A stretch of 64,000 nt of DNA from contig NZ_LDCP01000001.1 of the NCBI RefSeq assembly GCF_001021555.1, forward strand, positions 1,054,001-1,118,000, given 5' to 3'. The notes under the pieces were generated by a model. It made no database searches, had not been told where the DNA came from, and saw nothing but the letters and a program-made list of their open reading frames with translations. Positions within the stretch are counted from its first letter, which is position 1, and each line of letters opens with the position of its first letter. The stretch is from Aurantiacibacter marinus. GTDB taxonomy: Bacteria > Pseudomonadota > Alphaproteobacteria > Sphingomonadales > Sphingomonadaceae. Shown one piece after another: positions 1 to 8,348 of the stretch. A program made the position numbers and the translations under genes.

Positions 1-611
1 TCTGCCATGCGGTCGCCCACTTCATGCGCGGGAACATCCTGCGCAACCATCATGCGGGCTTCGCGCCAGCGGCCGGCGACTGCATAGGCATAAGCGAGGT
101 TCTGGCGGCTTTTCACCGTGTTCTCGCCGCTTCGAATAGCGTTCGAGAGGACGTGAATTCCGCGATCAGGCTGTCCACTGAGTGCCAGAGCAAGGCCCAG
201 ATCGGATGCAGCGATTTCGGTTTCCCAATCGTTCAGCAGCGAGGCGGCTTCGGTGTAGCGTGCCTGCCCGGTGAGAGCGAGCGCAAGGCTGAGCGCGGCG
301 CGGGGGCTGTTATCGCCCAATGCCATCGCGTCTTGAAAGCTTGCAGATGCCGAAGCGAAACGGCCTGCGTCCAGATAGGCATTGCCCAAGGCCATGCGAT
401 AAGAAGCATTTCGCGGATCAGCAGCAACGGCGACTTCAGCGGCCTGGATCGCCTGGCTGTGCTGACCATTGACGATTGCCATTTGTGTCTCAGCGGCTGA
501 AGCCGCAGCGCGCGGTGCCGGGTTGGAGGCGCAGCCGCTGAGCAGAACTGCTGCCATTGCGGTGGTGACACCAAGGCCGATCGTGGGCTTGCGCTTTTGC
601 ATCGCGTTCAT
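1..611 (-). CDS. TPR-repeat lipoprotein (TadD-like), 3' end outside window
   Basis: The gene starts at the ATG at 611, about nine bases after a GAGGAAAA ribosome-binding sequence, and runs off the left edge, so only the first 203 codons are visible. The N-terminus has basic residues, a hydrophobic stretch and a lipobox LLSGC with the lipidated cysteine at residue 27, so the product should be an outer- or inner-membrane lipoprotein. From about residue 45 helix pairs of TPR type follow, for example NASYRMALGNAYLDAGRFA. Such proteins scaffold assemblies; Flp-pilus TadD is one known family of this shape, but the pilus genes themselves are not in the window. It lies 15 bases after the ribbon-helix-helix gene and probably shares its transcript. 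Confident in TPR lipoprotein, unsure of the specific role. Confidence 0.75.
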   Translation of the reverse strand, partial: MNAMQKRKPTIGLGVTTAMAAVLLSGCASNPAPRAAASAAETQMAIVNGQHSQAIQAAEVAVAADPRNASYRMALGNAYLDAGRFASASASFQDAMALGDNSPRAALSLALALTGQARYTEAASLLNDWETEIAASDLGLALALSGQPDRGIHVLSNAIRSGENTVKSRQNLAYAYAVAGRWREARMMVAQDVPAHEVGDRMA

Positions 612-626
612 CGCTAGTTTTCCTCT

Positions 627-1142
627 TCAGGACTTGTGGTTCATGCGGCGCATGCGCGCCGCGATTGCACCGAGTTCGGGAATTTCTTCAAGAAAGCTGT
701 CGAGCGCCTCGGTCACGAGCGCCTGGGCGCTGGAACCTTGCAGCGTACTCGCCAGGCGAAGCTTGAGGTGACGCTCCGCATCAAGCCGCAAGGTAAAGGC
801 AGCGCGGGTTTTCTGTTCGGCCGTAGCCTTCACGGCTTTGGACGCAGCCTTGATCTTGGTCAGTGCGGCAGGCTTTTTCTGTGTGGGCGCTTTCCTTGTG
901 ACCGGCAGGCTGATGACATCGTCGTCATTGCTGCCAACATCATCGGTGTCGCCCATGTCGTTCCAGCCTAGTGCATTCTGGCTACTGGCAAGATCGTCAA
1001 AATCGTCATTTATGGATGCGACACGGTCAGATTGTTCGATCTGCAACCGCATTGCGGGCTTGGCCGTTCCTTTACGGGCAAGCAGCATCGGCCCCAAGGA
1101 GGCGAAGCTTTTGCTTTCGCTAACTGCGGGGCCACCCATCAT
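627..1142 (-). CDS. Putative ribbon-helix-helix partner protein of ParA
   Basis: A 171-residue protein whose ATG overlaps the stop of the ParA gene by four bases (ATGA), implying translational coupling. The first half is low-complexity and acidic (a D/N-rich patch near residues 45-75), then a Lys/Ala-rich linker. The last 60 residues resemble a ribbon-helix-helix fold: a beta-strand-like FTLRLDAERHLKLRLAS followed by two helices. Orphan ParA ATPases often work with small DNA- or protein-binding partners encoded next door, so a ParB-like or adaptor role is the natural inference. No classical ParB domain is visible. The fold assignment rests on pattern only. Confidence 0.55.
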   Translation of the reverse strand: MMGGPAVSESKSFASLGPMLLARKGTAKPAMRLQIEQSDRVASINDDFDDLASSQNALGWNDMGDTDDVGSNDDDVISLPVTRKAPTQKKPAALTKIKAASKAVKATAEQKTRAAFTLRLDAERHLKLRLASTLQGSSAQALVTEALDSFLEEIPELGAIAARMRRMNHKS

Positions 1143-1861
1143 TGTGCCACCCGGCGGCCAAAGCCACCTTGCTGGCTGCGGGCTGCGCCGTTGGCTTGCG
1201 AGATTTTGGAGCCGGGAGCTGCAAAAACTGTCCGGCGGAAATTCTTTTCAAGCCGATCTGCAACATAGTGCCATAGCGCTGTGATTTCCTGTGCGCTGCG
1301 ACCTTCCGGATCCACTTCCATCACCGTACGGCCGTCAATCATGGATGCGGCAAAATCGGTGCGGTGGTGGACGGTGATCGGAGCGACAGTGCCGTGCTGC
1401 GACAGCGCGACAGCGGCTTCTGAAGTGATCCGCGCCTTGGGCGTGGCACCGTTCACGACGAAGATCAGCGGCTTGCCCGCACGTTCGCACAGATCAACAG
1501 TTGCGCCAACAGCGCGCAGATCATGTGGGCTGGGGCGAGTCGGAACTACCATCAATTCCGCAACCGCGATCACCGACTGGATAGCCATGGTAATTGCAGG
1601 CGGTGTGTCGATAACGGCCAGCTTGAAACCCTGCTGACGCAGGATCGCAAGGTCATTTGCCAGCCGGGCCACGGTGGTCTGTGCGAAGGCCGGAAATTCC
1701 GCCTCCCGCTCGTTCCACCAGTCCGCCAGCGAACCTTGCGGATCGATGTCGATAAGGACTACCGGGCCAGCGCCAGCGCGCTGTGCCTGAACGGCCAGAT
1801 GACCGGACATGGTGGTCTTGCCCGATCCACCCTTTTGCGATGCCAATGCCAAAACGCGCAA
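1139..1861 (-). CDS. ParA/MinD-family ATPase
   Basis: About 240 residues with a deviant Walker A box KGGSGKTT at residues 10-17, a Walker A' region VVLIDIDPQGS and a Walker B-like LAVIDTPPA, the hallmarks of ParA-type partitioning ATPases. I chose the TTG at 1861 as start because AGGGGA precedes it by about six bases and the protein then begins right at the first beta-strand; an upstream TTG at 1894 would add 11 unconserved residues. It heads a minus-strand operon with the ribbon-helix-helix and TPR lipoprotein genes and is divergent from the SPOR gene. It may position a cell-envelope assembly or a DNA cargo; the cargo cannot be read from sequence. The C-terminal 40 residues are low-complexity. 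Confidence 0.85.
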   Translation of the reverse strand: MRVLALASQKGGSGKTTMSGHLAVQAQRAGAGPVVLIDIDPQGSLADWWNEREAEFPAFAQTTVARLANDLAILRQQGFKLAVIDTPPAITMAIQSVIAVAELMVVPTRPSPHDLRAVGATVDLCERAGKPLIFVVNGATPKARITSEAAVALSQHGTVAPITVHHRTDFAASMIDGRTVMEVDPEGRSAQEITALWHYVADRLEKNFRRTVFAAPGSKISQANGAARSQQGGFGRRVAQ

Positions 1862-2160
1862 GGCGATTCCCCTAAAGTCTCTGACCCGGACCAAGACGGT
1901 CTGTGGGTCTTCCTCCTCTGACTTCGCAGGATACCCTTTATTTTAGGTTAATCGCGCCGCATGGAATGGAAGCAAACTTTACAATCCGCCTCGCTGGACC
2001 GCTTCCGCTTTTAGCTTTCAGGTGCAGCCGGAAAACGCATCCCGGTTGAAGGTCCGCTGGAGCGGCACCGTAATATATCCGATGTCATAAACGCTTTGCT
2101 AATGGCCTGTTTACTATGGCATCATTATCAAAGCCGCTTCGCCGATCAGGGATCGAACAC
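1862..2160. other. Divergent intergenic region
   Basis: About 300 bases between the start codons of the divergent ParA and SPOR-protein genes. No further gene or RNA is evident. It is more AT-rich than the flanks around 1930-1990 and must hold both promoters, but I could not assign convincing -35/-10 pairs. Confidence 0.4.
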
Positions 2161-3351
2161 ATGTTGCAGATGAAATCCGGATGGCTATTGGGCACGGCGC
2201 TTGCCGCTCTGGCCGCGCTGTCGGGCAGTTTGCCCGCCCATGCCACGAACACGGTGCGTGACGGGGTCGAGGCGTGGAGCCGCGGTGATTACACGGCTGC
2301 AGTTTCCGAATGGCGGGGTCCGGCTGAGGCGGGTGATCCCGACGCCATGTTCAACCTCGGCCAGGCTTACCGTCTTGGTCGCGGCGTGACGCAGGACCTC
2401 GGCATGGCAGAACAATTATACGCCCGCGCTGCTCAGGCAGGCCATGTGCAGGCTGCCGATATATATGGTCTTATGCTGTTTCAGGATGGTCGGCGCGAAG
2501 CTGCATTGCCCTTTGTTCAGGCTGCTGCCCGGCGTGGCGATCCGCGTGCGCAGTACCTGCTGGGAATTGCGCATTTCAACGGTGACCTCGTCGCCCGCGA
2601 CTGGGTCCTTGCATATGCCTTGATGACCCTGGCCAACAGCGCAGGGCTGCCGCAGGCAGTGGCAGCGATTTCGGAAATGGACGTCGGCATTCCCCTGGAC
2701 CAGCGCCAAAGTGCTGCCGGTCTCGCGCGCGAGCTGGAGGCGGCAGCGGAACAGGCGCGTTCTGTGGAGCTGGCTGCTGCTGATCTGGCGGTACAGCAGG
2801 GTCCGTCCGCCAGCGGTGCAGCGTCTTCTGCGGCCGGCCCCGTTGCAAGTCAGGCCATTCCGCGTCCAATTCCCAGTGTGAGTGTCTCTCCATCAGTGGC
2901 CGCAGCGCAAGATGCGGTCAGGCAGGCACGGCAGGCGACAGGAACGGGCAGCCCGGCAGATGCCGGCGCGAGTTTCGCCAATGCCGCAGTGCCGCGGCAA
3001 GCGTTGCCGCCGGTCCGGGAAGTGCCAGCGCCCAGTCCGACAGGTGTCACGGCTCCAAGATCTGTTGCGGCGACTTCGGCGCCAGCTCCCGTTCCTGCTT
3101 CGTCAGGTGCGAACCTCACCAGAGGGCCATGGCGCGTGCAGCTTGGGGCGTTTGGCGTTGCAGGCAATGCAGAACGGTTGTGGAGCCGCCTGTCTTCACG
3201 GTCGGAGCTTGCTGGCCGAGAGCGGCTGTTGATACCGACAGGGCGCGTTACCCGCCTGTTGGCAGGGGGCTATGCCTCGCAGAGCGAAGCCCAGACAGCG
3301 TGCAACAGCTTGCGCCGTTCCGGGCAGGACTGCCTGGTCACGCGCAACTAG
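2161..3351 (+). CDS. Sel1-like repeat and SPOR domain protein, exported
   Basis: The ATG at 2161 is preferred over one at 2116 because AGGGA lies upstream and because it places a clean signal peptide at the N-terminus, ending near the AHA at about residues 26-28. Residues about 30-190 are Sel1/TPR-like helical repeats (for example GDPDAMFNLGQAYRLGRGV). A long Ala/Pro/Ser-rich linker follows. The last 75 residues form a SPOR domain (RGPWRVQLGAFGV near its start) that in characterised family members binds denuded septal peptidoglycan. The protein is therefore probably a periplasmic or outer-membrane division or cell-wall factor. It is divergent from the ParA operon. About 397 residues; confident. 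Confidence 0.85.
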   Translation: MLQMKSGWLLGTALAALAALSGSLPAHATNTVRDGVEAWSRGDYTAAVSEWRGPAEAGDPDAMFNLGQAYRLGRGVTQDLGMAEQLYARAAQAGHVQAADIYGLMLFQDGRREAALPFVQAAARRGDPRAQYLLGIAHFNGDLVARDWVLAYALMTLANSAGLPQAVAAISEMDVGIPLDQRQSAAGLARELEAAAEQARSVELAAADLAVQQGPSASGAASSAAGPVASQAIPRPIPSVSVSPSVAAAQDAVRQARQATGTGSPADAGASFANAAVPRQALPPVREVPAPSPTGVTAPRSVAATSAPAPVPASSGANLTRGPWRVQLGAFGVAGNAERLWSRLSSRSELAGRERLLIPTGRVTRLLAGGYASQSEAQTACNSLRRSGQDCLVTRN

Positions 3352-3466
3352 GTCACGCGTTACCGCGTAATGGGCAACTGGCGCTGCGACCGAGTTTTCG
3401 TACGGTCGCTGGCTTCCCAAATTTTCTAGCGCAGCTATGGTCATTCGCGACGGACAGGGGAGCCAC

Positions 3467-4768
3467 ATGACCGACCAGTTGATAACGCCCGATAGCGCGC
3501 CGGAAGACGCGGTCTTTACAGATGAAACACTGCCGGCGCCTGCAAAGGCTGCGGAGCGCATCGCCAGCCTCGACCTTATTCGCGGCATTGCCGTGCTGGG
3601 TATTCTGGCGGCGAACATCGTTGCCTTTGGTCAGCCCTTCAGTGCGTATATGTGGCCTGCCGCATGGAACGGGGAAGTGAACGATCCCGGAAACTGGCAG
3701 TGGGTAACGCAGTTCGTTCTCGTCGATGGGAAGATGCGCGGCCTTTTCACCCTCCTGTTTGGCGCAGGTCTGGCGCTGTTTATGGATAAGGCGTGGGAAC
3801 GCGGTGCCGGGCGCGGCCTGCAATTCCGGCGGCTTGGCTGGCTGCTGACGTTCGGTTTGTTCCACTTCTTCTTCATCTGGCGCGGCGATATCCTCGCGCT
3901 TTATGCTGTTTCTGGCGCGGTCGCTGTCCTGTTCATCCGGTGGTCGGTGCGAAATTTGCTGGTTTTCGGCCTGCTCGGCTATCTGATGGGAGGGCTGGTC
4001 TATATTCTGCTCACGGCTGTGCCATTTGCCATTGTCGATACGCCGGCTGGCCAGGTCCCTGAAATGGCCGAAATGGTCGTCACCATGAATGAGGCTCAGA
4101 ATGAGGCACTGGCCGATGATGCAGCTGAAACGCAGATTCTCACCGAAGGCAATTACGCGGATTTCGTCCGCCACAATTTCTCGGAACATCTGGCTGATCC
4201 GCTGAACAATCTGGTGTTCATGGTGTTTGAGACGCTTCCTCTGATGCTGATTGGTATGGCCTTTTACCGGGCAGGCCTGTTCAACGGCGGTTTGTCGGCA
4301 AGGAAGCAGGCGATCTGGGGGTGGATAGGGCTGATTGGCGGATCGGTTCTCACCCTGATGCTCGCGCTTTGGATCGAAGGGCGGGGGCTTACCTATTGGG
4401 GTTCGATGGCGGCATTTACCGGCTTTTCCCACTATCCGCGCCTTTCTGTCGTGCTGGGCCTTGCGGCACTGCTGGCGCTGTGGGGCGGGCATGCAAGCGG
4501 CTGGCTGGCAGAACGGCTGTCTGCCGCTGGCCGTGCAGCCTTCAGCAATTATCTTGGCACGTCAGTGCTGATGATGCTGGTGTTCCACCCTTGGGCAGGC
4601 GGTTATTGGGGTGAGCTTTCGCGGCCTGAACTCTATTTTGTCGTAGTTGCCGCATGGGCAGTGATGCTGGCGTGGTCCAAGCCGTGGCTGGAGCGTTTTC
4701 GCTACGGCCCGCTAGAGTGGCTTTGGCGGTGCCTTACTTATTGGCGCCTGTTCCCCCTCCGGCGTTAA
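3467..4768 (+). CDS. DUF418 (YeiB-family) membrane protein
   Basis: The start at 3467 follows AGGGGAG by five bases; an ATG ten codons upstream lacks a ribosome-binding site. The 433-residue product begins with a soluble leader and then carries the family signature RIASLDLIRGIAVLGILAAN, followed by about eight to ten hydrophobic segments. The C-terminal third, including GRAAFSNYLGTSVLMML, matches the DUF418 core. Family members are inner-membrane proteins distantly related to membrane acyltransferases and of unknown function. It stands alone, before the bacterioferritin locus and not obviously co-transcribed with it. Confidence 0.85.
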   Translation: MTDQLITPDSAPEDAVFTDETLPAPAKAAERIASLDLIRGIAVLGILAANIVAFGQPFSAYMWPAAWNGEVNDPGNWQWVTQFVLVDGKMRGLFTLLFGAGLALFMDKAWERGAGRGLQFRRLGWLLTFGLFHFFFIWRGDILALYAVSGAVAVLFIRWSVRNLLVFGLLGYLMGGLVYILLTAVPFAIVDTPAGQVPEMAEMVVTMNEAQNEALADDAAETQILTEGNYADFVRHNFSEHLADPLNNLVFMVFETLPLMLIGMAFYRAGLFNGGLSARKQAIWGWIGLIGGSVLTLMLALWIEGRGLTYWGSMAAFTGFSHYPRLSVVLGLAALLALWGGHASGWLAERLSAAGRAAFSNYLGTSVLMMLVFHPWAGGYWGELSRPELYFVVVAAWAVMLAWSKPWLERFRYGPLEWLWRCLTYWRLFPLRR

Positions 4769-4774
4769 TTGCGT

Positions 4775-4818
4775 TTGAGAATTATTCGCAAGAGGCTTGT
4801 TTTTGCAAGCGACTCGCA
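4775..4818 (+). promoter_or_regulatory. Pair of candidate Fur/iron boxes upstream of bfd-bfr
   Basis: At 4775-4791 lies TTGAGAATTATTCGCAA, a 17-base palindrome with one mismatched pair; its core matches 11 of 14 positions of the Fur 7-1-7 consensus TGATAATnATTATCA. A second, weaker inverted repeat TGCAAGCGACTCGCA follows at 4804-4818, with centres 28 bases apart. Both lie within 85 bases upstream of bfd, an iron-regulated gene in many bacteria. The regulator (Fur, Irr or RirA-like) cannot be decided here. Confidence 0.5.
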
Positions 4819-4857
4819 TTAACAATGGCGGCACACCAGTTGGAGTGAGCGCCGCCA

Positions 4858-5052
4858 ATGTACACCTGCATCTGCAATGCGATCCGTGAGTGCGAACTTC
4901 GTAAGGCTGCGCGCCAGTATCAGACCGGCGGTGCGGAAAGCGTTTATGCCAAACTTGGCAAGCGGCCCAACTGCGGACATTGCCTGGAAGACGCGCAGGA
5001 CATCATCGAAGAAGAACGCGCTGCTCTGTTCGAACCCGCCTCTGCTGCCTGA
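4858..5052 (+). CDS. bfd: Bacterioferritin-associated ferredoxin
   Basis: A 64-residue BFD-like [2Fe-2S] protein. The cluster-binding cysteines are visible as C4, C6, C39 and C42 (MYTCIC at the start and PNCGHC later), the typical C-x-C ... C-x2-C arrangement. Bfd reduces the iron core of bacterioferritin so that stored iron can be released. A GGAG sequence sits about ten bases before the ATG. It is followed 154 bases later by bacterioferritin on the same strand, and candidate iron boxes lie upstream, which fits iron-responsive expression. Confidence 0.93.
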   Translation: MYTCICNAIRECELRKAARQYQTGGAESVYAKLGKRPNCGHCLEDAQDIIEEERAALFEPASAA

Positions 5053-5206
5053 CCGGCGGTCCTCCACGGGACTCCCATATTCTGCTACGCATTCGCAATA
5101 GCGCAGTTTTCTGCCGTTTTTCCGCATCTGTCGGTCCGGTTTCGCTTGCCTTGCAAGCCGCCAACTGACCAATGGTTACGCAGAATCCATTCACGAAAGG
5201 GATGCC

Positions 5207-5701
5207 ATGAAGGGCGACGAAAAGGTCATCGAGTATTTGAACAAGGCGCTCACGAACGAGCTGACCGCGATCAACCAATACTGGCTCCACTACCGCGTTC
5301 TCAATGACTGGGGCGTTTACAAATTGGCCGAGTACGAACGGCACGAATCAATTGACGAAATGAAGCACGCCGACTGGCTGGCGGACCGGATCCTGTTCCT
5401 GAACGGGCTTCCCAACTTTCAGGCAATCCACAAGCTGAAGGTTGGCGAAACGGTTGAGGAAATTCTGAAGGCCGATCTCGCGCTGGAGCATGAGGCCATA
5501 CCGCTGCTGGTTGATGCCATTGAGTATTGCGAGACAGCGCGGGATTACACAAGCCGTGATCTTTTCGCGAAAATTCTCGCCAGCGAGGAAGAACACGTCG
5601 ATTTCCTCGAAACGCAGTTCGATATTATCGAACGCACGGGCATCCAGAATTATGTCCAGATGAACAGCCGCGCCGCTGGTGAGGGTGAAGGCGAGGGCTG
5701 A
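5207..5701 (+). CDS. bfr: Bacterioferritin
   Basis: A 164-residue haem ferritin that oxidises Fe(II) and stores it in a 24-subunit shell. All ferroxidase residues are at the expected places: E18, E51, H54, E94, E127 and H130. M52 is the inter-subunit haem ligand. AAGGGA precedes the ATG by five bases. The C-terminal tail is Glu/Gly-rich and a few residues longer than usual. It lies downstream of bfd and probably shares regulation with it, although the 154-base gap could hold its own promoter. Confidence 0.96.
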   Translation: MKGDEKVIEYLNKALTNELTAINQYWLHYRVLNDWGVYKLAEYERHESIDEMKHADWLADRILFLNGLPNFQAIHKLKVGETVEEILKADLALEHEAIPLLVDAIEYCETARDYTSRDLFAKILASEEEHVDFLETQFDIIERTGIQNYVQMNSRAAGEGEGEG

Positions 5702-5727
5702 ATTCCGGCTGGTCTGCTGGCCAAGGA

Positions 5728-6246
5728 TCACTCCTCCGGCAGATCAACCTGTTCATTTTTGCGCGCGAGCAGTTCGCGGCTGCGCTTGCGTCTGTCGCGC
5801 GCTGTTGAAGTTGCCAGTCTTGTTTCCCTGAAAAACAGCAGAAGCGCGATTGAAAGTTGGGACATCGTTGCAATCCAAAGGACCGCCACGATTGTACCGA
5901 TGCGCGGCTGGATAAATGCGCTGACGAACAGGATTACAACGACAATACAGATCGTCAGTGCTGCCGAGGTGGACAGGCTAGCCGCCATCTGGGCGAAATA
6001 TTGACGCTGTCTTAGTGCAGGCAATTCTTCAGCTTCGCGCTCGCCAAGGCCCTTTTCGAAGCGCCGCTCGATAAAGTCTATCCGCTCGATCAGCCAGGTG
6101 AGCCGGGCGTTCATCACATTGAGAATTGCCCCGATAGCGGCCAGCAAGAAAACCGGGGCCAGGCTCAGTTGCACGATTTGCTGCACCCGGGCCGTACTGG
6201 AGGTGCGCGCTATCAGGTCACCTGTCAGCGAGAGATAATCGATCAA
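5728..6246 (-). CDS. DUF2721 membrane protein
   Basis: A 172-residue protein with three hydrophobic segments (about residues 24-43, 100-123 and 125-145) and charged loops between them, matching the DUF2721 family. The start is a TTG at 6246 that overlaps the der stop codon (TTGA), preceded by GGAAAGGG inside the end of der, so it is translationally coupled to der. Function is unknown for the family. The C-terminus is basic and then acidic (RDRRKRSRELLARKNEQVD). Confidence 0.8.
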   Translation of the reverse strand: MIDYLSLTGDLIARTSSTARVQQIVQLSLAPVFLLAAIGAILNVMNARLTWLIERIDFIERRFEKGLGEREAEELPALRQRQYFAQMAASLSTSAALTICIVVVILFVSAFIQPRIGTIVAVLWIATMSQLSIALLLFFRETRLATSTARDRRKRSRELLARKNEQVDLPEE

Positions 6247-7730
6247 TCCCGGCCCTTTCCACCGCTGAATTTGCCCCCGCCCCCGCGATTGGAATCGTAC
6301 GGGTTCTTCGGGCTCTTCAAAGTCAATCGTACCGGCACTGCGCCAAAATCGAGCGCTTTTCGTATGCCGTTGAGCAGATACCGTTCATAACTGGTGGGCA
6401 GCGCATCCAGCCTTGTGCCGAATATCACGAAACGGGGCGGCCGTGTGCCGACCTGAGTGATATAGCGCAGCTTGATCCGCCGGCCTCCGGGTGCAGGCGG
6501 CGGGTTCTTGCCGAGCGCATCATCGAACCAGCGGTTGAGCGCAGCGGTAGGTACACGCCTGCTCCATTGTTCGCGCAGTTCGAATGCGGCGCCAAGCATT
6601 GTGTCCAGCCCCTTGCCGGTCATGGCGGAGACTGCAAACAGCGGTACACCGCGCAATTGCGCCAGGCCCTCTTCCAGCGCGGCACGGATGCCGTTGAATA
6701 GCCCGCTGGGGTCCTCGGCGATGTCCCATTTGTTGATCGCGATCATCAGCGCGCGGCCTTCCTCAATCACGCGGCTGGCAATTTTCAGGTCCTGCACTTC
6801 CAGCCCGCGTGTCGCATCAAGCAGCAACACGACCACTTCTGCATAATCCACTGCATGCAACCCGTCAGCGACGGAAAGCTTTTCCAGCTTGTCCACCACC
6901 TTGGCACGCTTGCGCATACCGGCCGTGTCGATCAGTTTGATAACGCGGTCCTCGCCCGATTTCGGATCGGTCCATACCCAGTCGACTGCAATCGAATCGC
7001 GGGTGATGCCGGCTTCGGGGCCGGTCAGCATCCGGTCTTCATCCAGCAGCCGGTTCACCAGCGTGGATTTGCCCGCATTGGGCCGTCCGACAATTGCCAG
7101 ACTCAGCGGCGCTTTGGGGTCGAGTTCTTCCAGATCTTCGCCAGCTTCGGCCAAGGCGCGGGCCTTGTCCGCGGCAATTGCAGCGGCCTGTTCGGCTTCC
7201 AGTTCCAACTGTTCGGCCTTGTCGCCGATCAAGGGGAACAGCGCTGTATAAAGATCGGCAATGCCTTCGCCATGCTCGGCGCTGACGGGGATCGGCTCAC
7301 CCAGACCAAGCGAGTAGGCTTCCAGTATGCCGCTTTGTCCTGACCTGCCCTCGGCCTTGTTGGCGATAAGCACGACCGGCACGTTTTGCTCGCGCAACCA
7401 TTGGCCGATTTCCTCGTCCAGCGGAGTCAGATCCGCGCGGCTGTCGATTACGAACAGCGCAGCATCGGCATCCTTGAGCGAGACCTGTGTTTGCGCGCGC
7501 ATCCGGCCCGGAAGCGAACGATCATCTTCGTCTTCCCAGCCAGCCGTATCGACGGCTTCGAATTCAAGGCCGGCAAGGCCAGCCACGCCCTTGCGACGAT
7601 CGCGGGTTACGCCGGGCTGATCGTCAACCAAAGCAAGCTTTTTGCCGACAAGCCGGTTGAACAGCGTGGACTTGCCCACATTGGGTCGCCCGATAATGAC
7701 GACCTGAGGGAGGGGGATAATCGGTTTCAT
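6243..7730 (-). CDS. der: Ribosome biogenesis GTPase Der (EngA)
   Basis: A 495-residue protein with two tandem GTPase domains, the defining feature of Der. P-loops are GRPNVGKSTLFN near residue 14 and GRPNAGKSTLVN near residue 215; the matching NKxD motifs are NKAEG-like in the first domain and NKWD in the second. A C-terminal KH-like domain follows. Der acts in assembly of the 50S ribosomal subunit. The first domain has NKAE instead of canonical NKxD, as in many Der proteins. The extreme C-terminus is Gly/Lys-rich. It heads a two-gene unit with the DUF2721 gene. Confidence 0.96.
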   Translation of the reverse strand: MKPIIPLPQVVIIGRPNVGKSTLFNRLVGKKLALVDDQPGVTRDRRKGVAGLAGLEFEAVDTAGWEDEDDRSLPGRMRAQTQVSLKDADAALFVIDSRADLTPLDEEIGQWLREQNVPVVLIANKAEGRSGQSGILEAYSLGLGEPIPVSAEHGEGIADLYTALFPLIGDKAEQLELEAEQAAAIAADKARALAEAGEDLEELDPKAPLSLAIVGRPNAGKSTLVNRLLDEDRMLTGPEAGITRDSIAVDWVWTDPKSGEDRVIKLIDTAGMRKRAKVVDKLEKLSVADGLHAVDYAEVVVLLLDATRGLEVQDLKIASRVIEEGRALMIAINKWDIAEDPSGLFNGIRAALEEGLAQLRGVPLFAVSAMTGKGLDTMLGAAFELREQWSRRVPTAALNRWFDDALGKNPPPAPGGRRIKLRYITQVGTRPPRFVIFGTRLDALPTSYERYLLNGIRKALDFGAVPVRLTLKSPKNPYDSNRGGGGKFSGGKGRD

Positions 7731-7787
7731 GCCGCGCAGGTGGCGCTCAGGCGCGCGAAAGGCAAGGGAGAAGGCGCTTTGGCATCC

Positions 7788-8225
7788 TCACCAGCTCCCG
7801 GTATTTTCCATGCTGGCCCACGGTTCACAGGGGTCAAGGTTGCCGTCTTGCAGCAATTCGATGCTGATGCCGTCTGGCGTGCGGACGAAAGCCATGTGGC
7901 CATCGCGCGGAGGCCGATTGATGGTAATTCCGGCATCCATCAGGCGTTGGCAGGTGTCGTAGATGTTCTCCACACGGTACGCCAGGTGACCAAAGTTGCG
8001 CCCCCCGTCATAGTGTTCCGGCACGCTGCCGTCTGCCGGCGGCCAATTGTACGTCAGTTCTACTTCCGCCACGCCTTCCTGCCCTGGTGCGGCCAGGAAG
8101 ATAAGTGTGAAGCGCCCTTTTTCGCTGTCCATCCGGCGAACTTCTTCCACTCCGATAAGCTTGAAGAAATCGACTGTGGCTTGCGGGTCTGAAACGCGGA
8201 TCATGGAATGGAGGTAGCGGGTCAT
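7788..8225 (-). CDS. gloA: Lactoylglutathione lyase (glyoxalase I)
   Basis: A 145-residue vicinal-oxygen-chelate protein converting the methylglyoxal-glutathione hemithioacetal to S-lactoylglutathione. The four metal ligands known from E. coli GloA are present as H6, E56, H80 and E123, in the motifs YLHSMIRV, ELTYNWPP, FGHLAYRV and PDGISIELL. It is slightly longer at the C-terminus than the E. coli enzyme. It is followed 57 bases later by der on the same strand. Confident. Confidence 0.92.
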   Translation of the reverse strand: MTRYLHSMIRVSDPQATVDFFKLIGVEEVRRMDSEKGRFTLIFLAAPGQEGVAEVELTYNWPPADGSVPEHYDGGRNFGHLAYRVENIYDTCQRLMDAGITINRPPRDGHMAFVRTPDGISIELLQDGNLDPCEPWASMENTGSW

Positions 8226-8279
8226 TGGTGGCTCCTTGCCGTTTCACGAAGCCATAGCAGCACCTTTGCCCAACGCGAA

Positions 8280-8309
8280 AGGGCTCGCACCCCCCTCGGT
8301 ACGAGCCCT
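8280..8309 (-). terminator. Hairpin terminator after the TorF porin gene
   Basis: An eight-base perfect stem, AGGGCTCG at 8280-8287 with CGAGCCCT at 8302-8309, with a 14-base loop, lies 40 bases downstream of the porin stop on the minus strand. The following T-run is short (TTTCG), so termination may be partial. Confidence 0.6.
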
Positions 8310-8348
8310 CCCGTTCCTCGCTTTTGCGAAGTTAGCCGTGCGCCGGGC

